Below, piece after piece: positions 16,829 to 25,153 of a stretch of 64,000 nucleotides of DNA. The DNA lies in the NCBI GenBank assembly GCA_019637315.1, contig JAHBVU010000004.1:186001-250000 (forward strand). The letters are read 5' to 3'. Origin of the DNA: Gemmatimonadales bacterium. Its GTDB lineage: Bacteria; Gemmatimonadota; Gemmatimonadetes; Gemmatimonadales; GWC2-71-9. Below the pieces are notes generated by a model. That model was not told the DNA's origin and ran no database searches. It saw nothing but the letters and a program-made list of their open reading frames with translations. The position numbers and the translations under genes are program-made. Positions within the stretch are counted from its first letter, which is position 1, and every line of letters begins with the position of its first letter.

Positions 16829-19800
16829 TCACGGGGTAACCGGACCAGTGGCGCCGACCACGCTCCAGTCGATATCCGTCTTGACACCAGTCCAGGTCTC
16901 GATGGGACCGACCAGCATCTGGGTTCCGACAGTTTGACCGTCGATCATGAAGTGCCAAGCGTCACCGGCTTTCAGCTGTGCCGGAACACGAGCCAGCGGC
17001 ACACCGTCGATTGCGACGCCACACGTCGCATCCGGGAAGGCCTGGATACGGAAGCGGTACCACTCGCCGCTCGTCTGCACGGTACTCGTCGGAGCGGCGA
17101 GCCCCGTCACAGTGAAGATACGCATCTGCTCGACACCCTCGCTGACAGGTATCAAGTAGCTGCAGATTCCGACACCGTGGGGAGCGCGAACCGCGAACTC
17201 CACATCTTTGATCAGCTTCAAATTGAGGCGTTGCCACTTCGGCCTGTCAATTGGTGTCGAGACAAGAGCCTCAACCCCGAAGCTCTGCCCAGCAATAGTA
17301 GTGCGACTGAGCACCCCGCTCGAGAACGTGTTGTCGCCCCCGTTGAGCAAGGCGGGCAGCCCGCCCGGACCGGTCGTGATCGATGGCAGCGGATCACCGT
17401 ACGTCTGCCAACGCTCATCGAGTGGCTCGGTCCACGTCTCGGTCGACTGCGTTTCGACAGCGTTCGCCACGATGGGTATCTCGATTGAGGCCGTCCTCCA
17501 GCCTCCTGCCGAAACGCCTACGCGGACTGTGCCTTCCTTGCGAGCGAACAGTTGACCGGTCGTGGGATCTATCCGTGCGAGCGTCGAATCGTCCACGGTC
17601 CATCGGAGGACTTGCAGAGAAACCTCGATAGGCCGGCCAACCGTATCGTATCCAACCGCACGAAGCCTGTGATCCAACCCCGCGATGGCGGCACCTACTC
17701 CTGGGTCGATACGCATGGCCGCGAGATAGCGATGCCTCCCGTTCGGTACGAACCATCCTGTCGTGATTTCGGGCCCTCTCTGCTGGAGCGTTAGGTGTCG
17801 TTCGTCTTGACGTTCGGTGTCGACGATCTGCCAGGTCGAGGTCGGGGGTCCAATGGCCGTCGCAAAGCTGGTCCCTGGTGCCAGGCGATCGACCCGTGTT
17901 TCGATCTGTCTTACAGTCGAAAGCGAATCACGGAGCGGAAACCAGCTCGTCACGAGTGAGCTCCCGCCGGCCCCGTTTCTCGCGAACAGGATTCGGTCGC
18001 TACTCAACCAACCGTGATTCCGAACGTGGGCGACCGTGGCGCCTGGCGCGCATCGCTCAGTCAGGCCGTCGAACGTCACAGCACAGATCTGGTGCAATCC
18101 TGTTTCTGCCGCGATGCGATCGAACGCGATGTGGATCCCGTCAGGAGACCACCTGGGAGCCGAATCGTAGTGGCGCCCTCGGGTCAGCTGTCTGACGGCA
18201 CCCGTCTCTGGATCGAGAACAGCAAGATCACTGTCCTCGTCGCCAGGCGGCGTCCATCGCGCGGTGGCAAACACCAGCAAGCGGCCGTCAGGCGACCAGC
18301 TGGGCGAGATGTCATCTCCTGGAGTGAACGTAAGGCGGCGAATCCGCCTGCCCTCCAGCATCATCAGGTCGATCCCGCCGGAATCTCCAACCACCTCGTC
18401 GAACACCAGCCGCCGGTCAGGGTTTAGAGCCAGGCTATAGTAGGGTAGGTGCCCAGTGGGGAGCCGGCCAAGTTCCTGACGTTCCCGAGGTACGATTGTA
18501 TCCGTGCCGGCCCAGCGTGCAGAGCTGATCGGAACCCCATAGACCCGCACGCCGGTCGCGGGGTCACCCCCGCTTACGAGCAGAATAGCCTCCGGCTCTG
18601 GCGCCGGGTCCACGACGAGCGAACCGACGACAGCAGTGCCGATGGCCACCGCCCCCGCGAGAAGCGCGGCGCGCGAGCGTCTCGCGTAAGTCAGCCGCCG
18701 GACCCAGCCCAGCGAGCGCACCAGCGCCGCAGACGCTGCTGTGGTTGCGTCAGGCCCCAACGCAGAGCGGGCCAGATCGCGAATCGGGGTCTCGCTTCCC
18801 TGCCGTCGAGTCAGGGTGACCTGGGCCCAGAATAGCGCACGCAGTCGATCCGGTTGCTCGGCCTCGCGAAGATGCCGCGCCGAGCGTCGGTACGCGGTGC
18901 GGTCCTTCTCGAGCTGGGAGAACAGCCATTCACCCAGCACACGATGAGCCTTGCGGCGCTCCAGGTCGGGCGCACTTCGGAGCGCGGCTGCCGCGACCTC
19001 GTCGTGTGCCGGATGGAGCAGCTGGCCCATCCTTGCGACGAGGCCATCCCTCTCCAGCTGGAGCACGATCTCGTGGGCATCAGCGTCGGCCGAGGTGAGG
19101 ACCTCGAGTGGCACGGGTGCCTGCGCCGTGCTGATCAGCAACAACAGTTTTTGGGCGGCGGTCGAGAGCCCCTCGATCCGAAGCCGAAGCGGATCGTCGT
19201 CGCCGAAGTCCTTCAGTGCGGTGGCGGGGTTGGCCCAGGTCCAGCCGTTCTCATCGATCTGCAACCGGCCCCGTTGCAAGGCCAGGTGCAGCTGCTCCAA
19301 CACGAGCAACGGCGAGCCGTGCGATTTGGCGTGCAGCACTTCAGCCAGCGCCGTCACGTCATAGGTCCTGACATCTGCTCCCAGACTCGCCAGCATGTCG
19401 AGCACCGCACCCGCCGTGAGGGGAGCAAGCTCGATGAACTCGGTTGAGGGCGTCACGGGCACCAGGCGCGACGTGGGGCGTGCCGTCGTCACGATCAGCA
19501 CCCGCTCGCTCTTGAGACGGTTAATCAGACCGTTGATGATCTGCAGTGACTGGTCGTCGCCCCAATGCAGATCGTCGAGCAGCAGAGCAAGCGGCGCTTC
19601 GCCTGCCACGCACGAGACGAGCTCCGTCATCGACCGAATCAAGGTGGCCGTGGATCCGATCCGTGAGCGACCGTCCCCACGACCCTGATGGTAGGCCGAA
19701 AGCGAGGGAGCCAGCGCACTCAGCTCCGCGAGTGTGCCAGGCGCGATGGCGCGCCAGCCGGGGAGCGTCAGGGCTTCGACGGCGTCGCTGAGGAAGGCGT

Positions 19801-20824
19801 GATCGACTTCGCGCTCTCCTGGAATCGCGCCTATCAGGGCAATGGCGGCCCGGTTCGGACGCAGCCGGTTGGCCAGCTCACGAAGCAGCCGAGTCTTGCC
19901 GAGTCCGGCCGGGGCGGTGAGATGGATGTGGACAGCCCGATTGCGCTCGCAGCGGCGCCAGGCCTCCATGAGCATGGCAAACTCGGCTTCCCGTCCGGCC
20001 AGCTCGGTAGCCAGTGGGCCGCCTGGCGGCTCGGAGGCCGAAGGCGAGGCAACAGCCTCCACTTGGCGGACCTTCGCGATGAGCCGTTCGGTCGCGGGCT
20101 CGATTGCTTCGCCATCGGCGGCGAGGTGGGCAAGGAGACGGTCGGTTTCGAGGAACGCTCGGGCACGGTTACCCCCGGCCACCAGGGCTTCGAGCAGCAG
20201 GCACCAAGCGGCTTGAGACTCCGGGCAGCAATCCCGGGCCTTGGCCGCGAGGCGGGCTGCCGTCTTGTTGTCCGGCTGGTCGAGCGCCTGCCGGACGGCC
20301 TCCGTCGCGGAGCGGAGGAAGGCCTCTTTGAGCTGCGCCCGCTGCAGGTCTGCCCATTGCTCGAACCTGGCCGCTCCCTGTGCTGCGAAGGCCGGGAAGA
20401 ACTTTCCTGTATACAAGTCGACGGCGTCTGCGAAGCGTCGTTCCTGGGTTGCTGCCAGAAAGAGATCCCGATCGGAGACGACGTCGAGAACCAATGCCAG
20501 GACCCCGTCGCGCCCTCGCGACACGATGGGATCCTGTCCGAGGTCGCCGCGCAGGCGATACAGCACCTGGCGCAGCGCCCCTCGGGCCTTGGGGGGGGTA
20601 CCGTAGTCCCAGAAGTAGTCAATCAGCTCATCGCGGCTAGCTTCGCGATTTGGGAGACAATGCAGATACGTGATAAGGGCTAAGCCCCTGCCAGGGGGCA
20701 GGAGGTCGACAGGTCCCTGTCCTGATATTGGACGGTAGGCGAGGAGGCGTGCCGAACCTAGCGTAACGAGCTTTAACGTCCCCTCGACCGTGACGGGGGG
20801 GCTGTCAGGGGCATCCGAAGCCAT
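16829..20824 (-). CDS. Membrane-spanning SARP/BTAD regulator with ATPase and exported sensor region
   Basis: The product is 1331 residues. From the N-terminus there is an OmpR-type winged helix (about 16-110; DELIDYFWDYGTPPKARGAL), a BTAD helical domain (about 115-255), and an AAA/ORC-like ATPase with Walker A APAGLGKT near 304-311 and Walker B LLLDDLHWGDD near 415. A helical region to about 700 precedes one membrane helix (AALLAGAVAIGTAVVGSLVV, about 715-740). The outside part has PD40/TolB blades (SPSWSPDGRLLVFATARW, APRWSPDGIHIAFDRI), a BIG2-like Ig domain near 1085, and a C-terminal beta-sandwich. SARP proteins activate transcription; here a cytoplasmic regulator appears coupled to an extracytoplasmic sensor. 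The 179-bp region upstream carries no gene. Confidence 0.82.
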   Translation of the reverse strand: MASDAPDSPPVTVEGTLKLVTLGSARLLAYRPISGQGPVDLLPPGRGLALITYLHCLPNREASRDELIDYFWDYGTPPKARGALRQVLYRLRGDLGQDPIVSRGRDGVLALVLDVVSDRDLFLAATQERRFADAVDLYTGKFFPAFAAQGAARFEQWADLQRAQLKEAFLRSATEAVRQALDQPDNKTAARLAAKARDCCPESQAAWCLLLEALVAGGNRARAFLETDRLLAHLAADGEAIEPATERLIAKVRQVEAVASPSASEPPGGPLATELAGREAEFAMLMEAWRRCERNRAVHIHLTAPAGLGKTRLLRELANRLRPNRAAIALIGAIPGEREVDHAFLSDAVEALTLPGWRAIAPGTLAELSALAPSLSAYHQGRGDGRSRIGSTATLIRSMTELVSCVAGEAPLALLLDDLHWGDDQSLQIINGLINRLKSERVLIVTTARPTSRLVPVTPSTEFIELAPLTAGAVLDMLASLGADVRTYDVTALAEVLHAKSHGSPLLVLEQLHLALQRGRLQIDENGWTWANPATALKDFGDDDPLRLRIEGLSTAAQKLLLLISTAQAPVPLEVLTSADADAHEIVLQLERDGLVARMGQLLHPAHDEVAAAALRSAPDLERRKAHRVLGEWLFSQLEKDRTAYRRSARHLREAEQPDRLRALFWAQVTLTRRQGSETPIRDLARSALGPDATTAASAALVRSLGWVRRLTYARRSRAALLAGAVAIGTAVVGSLVVDPAPEPEAILLVSGGDPATGVRVYGVPISSARWAGTDTIVPRERQELGRLPTGHLPYYSLALNPDRRLVFDEVVGDSGGIDLMMLEGRRIRRLTFTPGDDISPSWSPDGRLLVFATARWTPPGDEDSDLAVLDPETGAVRQLTRGRHYDSAPRWSPDGIHIAFDRIAAETGLHQICAVTFDGLTERCAPGATVAHVRNHGWLSSDRILFARNGAGGSSLVTSWFPLRDSLSTVRQIETRVDRLAPGTSFATAIGPPTSTWQIVDTERQDERHLTLQQRGPEITTGWFVPNGRHRYLAAMRIDPGVGAAIAGLDHRLRAVGYDTVGRPIEVSLQVLRWTVDDSTLARIDPTTGQLFARKEGTVRVGVSAGGWRTASIEIPIVANAVETQSTETWTEPLDERWQTYGDPLPSITTGPGGLPALLNGGDNTFSSGVLSRTTIAGQSFGVEALVSTPIDRPKWQRLNLKLIKDVEFAVRAPHGVGICSYLIPVSEGVEQMRIFTVTGLAAPTSTVQTSGEWYRFRIQAFPDATCGVAIDGVPLARVPAQLKAGDAWHFMIDGQTVGTQMLVGPIETWTGVKTDIDWSVVGATGPVTP

Positions 20825-21021
20825 CGTGTGACGCTCGTGTGATGGTGGTCATTGCATCCTTCTCGGAGCCATAGGGGTGCCCCACGGAACGGTGCCTGCC
20901 CCACCCGTCACACAACGGCCCAGACCTTCACTCGGTTCGCACCGCTGAAGGTACGGATCGGTGGCGGAGGGGGCAAGCACCTCTGCTACCCCGCTCGTCG
21001 CCTGTGTTCGCGAGGATCATC

Positions 21022-21555
21022 ATGACGTTAGTCGTTCGCCCGGCCTCAATGGCGTTGGGTATGCTCATCCTGGCTACCACGGCCGTCCATGGACAGGCTG
21101 GCACGCGGAGCGAGGAAGTACTGACCAATGCCTCAGTTGCCCAGCTGGTTCAGTCGAAGCTGGCCCGCAAGCTGATCGTTGCCAAGATCCGCGATTCTCG
21201 GAACAGTTTCGACGTCAGCGCGGTTGGCCTGGTAGCTCTTCGAGCACAGGATGTGCCTGAAGAGATTCTCGGGGTCATGCTTGAGAGCGCAGCCGAGGCA
21301 GCAGCCCGGGACGCCCTGTCTAACCAAGGCGTCGTGCAGATGCTCGACGCGAAGCTCTCTCGGGACCTAGTCATTACCAAGATTCGAGGCGCAACGCCAA
21401 ACTTTGACCTGACCACGAGCGGCCTGGTCAGCCTGCAGCAACGCAAGGTGCCGCGCCAAGTAATTGAGGCAATGATGCTGGCGGGGAACAGCTCCAGCAG
21501 TTCCCCGCCAGTTCGTCGGGTCATTAGACGCCGAGCCGCCACCACCACCTGCTGA
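21022..21555 (+). CDS. Exported protein with two tandem about 50-residue helical repeats (probable 5' part of a frameshifted gene)
   Basis: The protein is 177 aa from ATG 21022, with GAGGA 6 nt upstream; a GTG at 21004 is not needed. A signal peptide ends near AVHGQ. Two homologous units follow: LTNASVAQLVQSKLARKLI and VAKIRDSRNSFDVS...ALRAQDVPEEILGVML, then LSNQGVVQMLDAKLSRDLV and ITKIRGATPNFDLT...SLQQRKVPRQVIEAMM. The tail SSSSSPPVRRVIRRRAATTTC is unlike the rest and is probably out of frame. The next gene starts 38 bp later in another frame without a ribosome site and looks like the missing C-terminal domain. The repeat family is one I do not recognise by name. Confidence 0.65.
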   Translation: MTLVVRPASMALGMLILATTAVHGQAGTRSEEVLTNASVAQLVQSKLARKLIVAKIRDSRNSFDVSAVGLVALRAQDVPEEILGVMLESAAEAAARDALSNQGVVQMLDAKLSRDLVITKIRGATPNFDLTTSGLVSLQQRKVPRQVIEAMMLAGNSSSSSPPVRRVIRRRAATTTC

Positions 21556-21593
21556 ACAAGGACGCACGCGCTACAACCCTTCAGCGCCTGCGC

Positions 21594-22178
21594 GTGTTCG
21601 AGCTCCCTCGGGCACTCCCGACGAGCAGCCTGCCCACGGAGCCCGGTATCTACGTGCGAGGCCGGAGTACATCCGTATCCGAACTCGTTCGACTCGAGCC
21701 GACGGCATATACGGCGGGTCGGACCGGCAACATCCTCGGTGCTGCCGTCACAGGCGGGATATCCAAAGCCAAGCTCAAGGCAGTCGTTCGTGGATCCCGT
21801 GCAGCGGTTCAGGTGCCAGAGGCCACCGAATTCTACTTCGTGTTTGACAAGACCGATCAGGGCATGGGGCCGTCGTTTGCATGGCTATCGCAGATCACCA
21901 GTCCGAACGAGTTCTCATTGATTCGGTTCGACGTGAAGACCAACTCGCGCGAGGTAGTTGTAGGTGCAGTTGGCGCGTACTCGAGGCAGTCGGGCACCGA
22001 GGACCAAGCGATCATCCAGTTCACGCTGACGCGGCTGGCACCTGGTAAGTACCGCGTGGTGCCGGATGGATCGATCCCGATTGGGCAGTATGCGTTCATC
22101 ACGGAAAGCGGCCCGTCGTATGGGGTCGCGGGCAACCGTGTGTTCGACTTCGGTGTGACTGGTCGGTCGACGCGCTAA
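21594..22178 (+). CDS. Beta-rich exported-type domain, probable 3' part of the preceding gene
   Basis: The open frame is 194 codons, opening with GTG 21594, which has no Shine-Dalgarno sequence. The recognisable domain begins at LPTEPGIYVRG and runs through LVRLEPTAYTAGRTGNIL, FYFVFDKTDQGMG, LIRFDVKTNSREVVVGAVG and LTRLAPGKYRVVPDG to the end. It has no signal peptide of its own, although it looks like an extracytoplasmic beta domain. The upstream gene supplies a signal peptide and stops abruptly in a Pro/Ser linker. A net -1 (or +2) shift between about 21480 and 21620 would fuse them. Function unknown. Confidence 0.6.
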   Translation: MFELPRALPTSSLPTEPGIYVRGRSTSVSELVRLEPTAYTAGRTGNILGAAVTGGISKAKLKAVVRGSRAAVQVPEATEFYFVFDKTDQGMGPSFAWLSQITSPNEFSLIRFDVKTNSREVVVGAVGAYSRQSGTEDQAIIQFTLTRLAPGKYRVVPDGSIPIGQYAFITESGPSYGVAGNRVFDFGVTGRSTR

Positions 22179-22196
22179 CGAGCTAGGGAGGTCGCA

Positions 22197-22859
22197 GTGT
22201 CGGAGATCGCCAAATGCGCTGGATGCAGCGGATCGATCGATGAGTCGTCTCCCTACGCGTGGTGCATCCATTGTGGAGAGCCCCTCCCCGACGATGTTCA
22301 GGCGAAGCTGCCCAAGCTTGTGGCACTTCGCGCTGCGGCCAAGATCGCTCGTGAGCAACAATCGGCTGCTACTTCGCCAGGCGATTCCAGTCCACCGGGA
22401 CTTGAGGTCAAGCTCCATCCACAGACCTCGGCAATCGTCTTGTTGTGTGCCATCGGCTTGGTGGCCGCCTTTTTCATGCCCTGGGTGCAGATCTTTGGCG
22501 TCAGCGTCACAGGACACGGACTCACCAAGCTCGACTCCAATGCTGGCCTCCTCTGGTCCATACCCACCCTGGCAGGACTCACGATTGTGGTCAGCCTCTC
22601 CGGGATAGACAACCGTGCCATTGGCGCCATCACCGGCTCGATCCCCCTCGCCACCGTGTTCTACCAGTGGGCGAAGATGAGCAATCAGGCGGGCGGTTAC
22701 ATCGGACGACTCGCCAGCGACCTTACAGAGATCGCTACCGGCGTCCTCGGTATCGGCGCCTGGCTCACCTTCCTCCTGAGTATCGCGATAGTCCTGGCCG
22801 CACTTGCGAAGCCGGTCGGGAAGCGCGCGGCACCCCCGATTAACAGTACTGAGAGTTGA
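22197..22859 (+). CDS. Zinc-ribbon membrane protein
   Basis: This 220-aa protein starts with GTG 22197, 6 nt after AGGGAGG. The N-terminus has a zinc-ribbon with CAGCSG and CIHCGEPL (four cysteines). About four membrane helices follow: TSAIVLLCAIGLVAAFFMPW, a helix in LLWSIPTLAGLTIVVSLSG, AIGAITGSIPLATVFYQW, and VLGIGAWLTFLLSIAIVLAA. No enzyme motif is visible. It precedes another zinc-ribbon membrane protein by 37 bp and is probably in the same operon. Such proteins are widespread and uncharacterised. Confidence 0.7.
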   Translation: MSEIAKCAGCSGSIDESSPYAWCIHCGEPLPDDVQAKLPKLVALRAAAKIAREQQSAATSPGDSSPPGLEVKLHPQTSAIVLLCAIGLVAAFFMPWVQIFGVSVTGHGLTKLDSNAGLLWSIPTLAGLTIVVSLSGIDNRAIGAITGSIPLATVFYQWAKMSNQAGGYIGRLASDLTEIATGVLGIGAWLTFLLSIAIVLAALAKPVGKRAAPPINSTES

Positions 22860-22896
22860 GTCGACTGCGGCTACCGCTTGAACACCGAGGGAAACT

Positions 22897-23400
22897 ATGA
22901 TCTGCCCAGCGTGCAACAAGGAAATCTCCGCCGACGGATATTTCTGCCAGTGGTGTGCGGCCTACCTCCCCGCGCAGCAGATTGGCCAGAAGGCCAGTGT
23001 GTTCCGCCGCTTCGTCGCATTCGCTCTCGACCCGATCATCGCGGTCGTGCTGTATTTCCTGGGTATCAGCCTGATCGGTGGCATGCTTGGGCCTGACCTA
23101 GGCGCCGCCGCTGCTGTGCTTCTCCCGATCGCGTACTTCATCTGGTATCTGACGCTCATGCGGAAAGGCTTGAGCCCCGGCAAGCAGCTGCTTGGTCTCC
23201 AGGTCGTGAACCAGCAAAGCGGCGCGATTCCGGGGTTGGCGACGATGTTCGTTCGGGAAATCGTCGGTCGCTTCCTGAGCGGATTGGTGTTCGGAGTCGG
23301 ATACCTTTGGGCGCTGTTCGACAAGAACGCCCAGGCGTGGCACGACAAACTCGCGGGGACGGTCGTGGTCGCCGTCTCCAAGAGTCCGGTCGAAACCTGA
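22897..23400 (+). CDS. Zinc-ribbon RDD family membrane protein
   Basis: This 167-aa protein begins at ATG 22897 with GAGGG upstream. The N-terminal ribbon has MICPACNKEI and FCQWCAAYL. The RDD domain follows: FRRFVAFALDPIIAVV holds the R...D pair of the first helix, and MRKGLSPGKQLLGLQVV and WHDKLAGTVVV are the family landmarks. Three membrane segments are visible. RDD proteins are poorly characterised; some have been implicated in ion transport. The shared zinc-ribbon plus membrane design with the upstream gene suggests related roles. Confidence 0.85.
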   Translation: MICPACNKEISADGYFCQWCAAYLPAQQIGQKASVFRRFVAFALDPIIAVVLYFLGISLIGGMLGPDLGAAAAVLLPIAYFIWYLTLMRKGLSPGKQLLGLQVVNQQSGAIPGLATMFVREIVGRFLSGLVFGVGYLWALFDKNAQAWHDKLAGTVVVAVSKSPVET

Positions 23401-23453
23401 ATCTACCCCGCAGTCAACAATGCGGCTCGTCCGTCTATCCGGAGTCTCCATCA

Positions 23454-23852
23454 ATGCGCACGCCAATGTCCACCCTTCTCGTCGCAACTGTCATTATCCT
23501 CGGGCGCAGCGACCTAGGCGCTCAGCCCAAGCCGCTCTGTGAGGGGCTAACCGGGGATGCGAGAACGAAGTGCCTGAATCAGGAAGCAGCGAGGACCGCC
23601 GCCGAAGCTCGGAAGGCCAACGAGCACTTCGAACGATTGAATAAGAGAATGGTGAGTGCGTGCAATGCTGCCGCCGTCATGGACAACACGGCTAAGGCAG
23701 CAAGTGCCGCTGGCGAGGTTACCCAGTTCAAGCCACTGAAGTATGGTGGCAGGACCTGGACTTCAGTTCGCGACATCAGCAAGGCGGTCACGAAGGAACG
23801 TCGGAACTGCGACGACGCGCGGCGAGCGTTGGCCAGCGCACAGCGGCGCTAG
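23454..23852 (+). CDS. Small secreted helical protein, 132 aa
   Basis: The start at ATG 23454 gives a signal peptide (MSTLLVATVIILGRSDLGAQ). The mature part has CEGLTGDARTKCLNQEA, a charged helical stretch, and two further cysteines (SACNAAAV and RRNCDDARR). The frame is open back to 23307, but that part overlaps the RDD gene and has no signal. No family is recognised. Its TAG stop shares a base with the GTG of the next gene (23852), which indicates co-translation. Confidence 0.65.
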   Translation: MRTPMSTLLVATVIILGRSDLGAQPKPLCEGLTGDARTKCLNQEAARTAAEARKANEHFERLNKRMVSACNAAAVMDNTAKAASAAGEVTQFKPLKYGGRTWTSVRDISKAVTKERRNCDDARRALASAQRR

Positions 23853-24988
23853 TGGCTGGGATGACAGAGTCCACCACGCAACCGCAGATCGTCCTGCTGG
23901 GAGCCAGGCGATTGATCGTCGCTGCGGTCCTGCTGCTAGTCAGTTGTAGTGGGTCAGACCGGACCTTTTATCCACTTGGCGAAGGGGCCACCCTGGAGTA
24001 CCAAGTTTCAACTGGCTCGCTTTTCGGTTCGTCGGGTGGACGGAACGCACGCGTGACGAACCTGGCCTCACGTGAACTCCGTGGCTTGGAGGTTACTCCC
24101 CAAAGGGTCGACATCGGTGGACAGAGCCATTTTCTGTTCGTGGCCGGCGATCAGACCGGCATCTACGAGTACGCACGTCAGTCCGCTGGAGCTGTCGAAC
24201 CCGAGATCCTGCCGACACCCAATTACATCATCAAGCATCCGCTGGAGCCCGGAGGCTCGTGGGAGGGGTTTACGGAGACGAGTCTGCTAATGAACAAGAG
24301 CCGCATGGCGACGCGCACTACCATTGAGTCAACAGACGAGGCGGTTACGGTTCCGGCAGGAACCTTCGAGCACTGTCTGAGGACAAAGACTGTTGGCACG
24401 ACAACGTACAATCACGGCGCTTTCGTGGGTATGGCAAGAATTACCCTCGAAGAGCACTCGTGGTTGTGTCCCGGCATAGGGATGGTGAAGAGCGTTCGCA
24501 AAGAGCGCAGCAACCACCTCTTGACAGGTTCGGGAGAGGCAAGCCTTGAGTTGGTAGACTTCAAGAAGTCAAGGAGCGGTGTCCGCTGGACGAGGCCGCC
24601 TTCGAAGGCCGCAGCGGGGCCTGCTTTCCCCGAGGAATATTGGCAGGGCGTTGCAGGAGAATGCATGAGGATAGCTGCCAAGTCACCGAGAGCGACATCC
24701 TACACTGTCAAGTTTTTCTACTGCGAGGCCGGTGAAGATCACGCGCAAGGCAGTGTGCACGACGCCACTCTGGAAGCCGGTCGCGGGCTACGGCTTGGGA
24801 GTGGCAATTACCTCGTTCGGTACATGACGGATCGCGACGTAAAGCAAGCCAGGGATAGCGGCCATGCATGCCCGGATCGGTCGGCGTGTCTCTTTGTTGA
24901 TATGTTCGCCGCCTACTCTGCCGCGTGGGAAGGCTCGCCACCTGCGGATACGGCGGCGGTGTTTGCGCGCCAAGGCTGGGCTCCATAA
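23852..24988 (+). CDS. Lipoprotein of unknown function, about 378 aa
   Basis: The GTG at 23852 overlaps the previous stop; ATG 23861 is an alternative. The lipobox is LLVSC near residue 32. The mature part starts DRTFYPLGEGATLEYQV and has a beta-rich body typical of secreted proteins that begin with a tFYPL/YWPL-type element, with VTVPAGTFEHCLRTKTV and WLCPGIGMVKSVRKE. A C-terminal region of about 120 residues follows, with three cysteine pairs and CPDRSACLFVDMF. The VPAGTFxxCxxV...PGVGxVK layout recurs in exported proteins of unknown role from many environmental bacteria. No catalytic residues are visible. Confidence 0.7.
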   Translation: MAGMTESTTQPQIVLLGARRLIVAAVLLLVSCSGSDRTFYPLGEGATLEYQVSTGSLFGSSGGRNARVTNLASRELRGLEVTPQRVDIGGQSHFLFVAGDQTGIYEYARQSAGAVEPEILPTPNYIIKHPLEPGGSWEGFTETSLLMNKSRMATRTTIESTDEAVTVPAGTFEHCLRTKTVGTTTYNHGAFVGMARITLEEHSWLCPGIGMVKSVRKERSNHLLTGSGEASLELVDFKKSRSGVRWTRPPSKAAAGPAFPEEYWQGVAGECMRIAAKSPRATSYTVKFFYCEAGEDHAQGSVHDATLEAGRGLRLGSGNYLVRYMTDRDVKQARDSGHACPDRSACLFVDMFAAYSAAWEGSPPADTAAVFARQGWAP

Positions 24989-25153
24989 GGCAATGGCGTG
25001 GGCAGGACATCGACGAGGACGCTTAGTGGCCCTTCATGTGCAGCCAACGACCGGATTGCTCGGGGTCCGCTGCGAAAAGCAGGGCTTGACCTGGTGAGAG
25101 CGTTCTTTCCTTCGAATGGAGCTCACCCTGAAAGTGGACGGAGCGCCGCTCGG

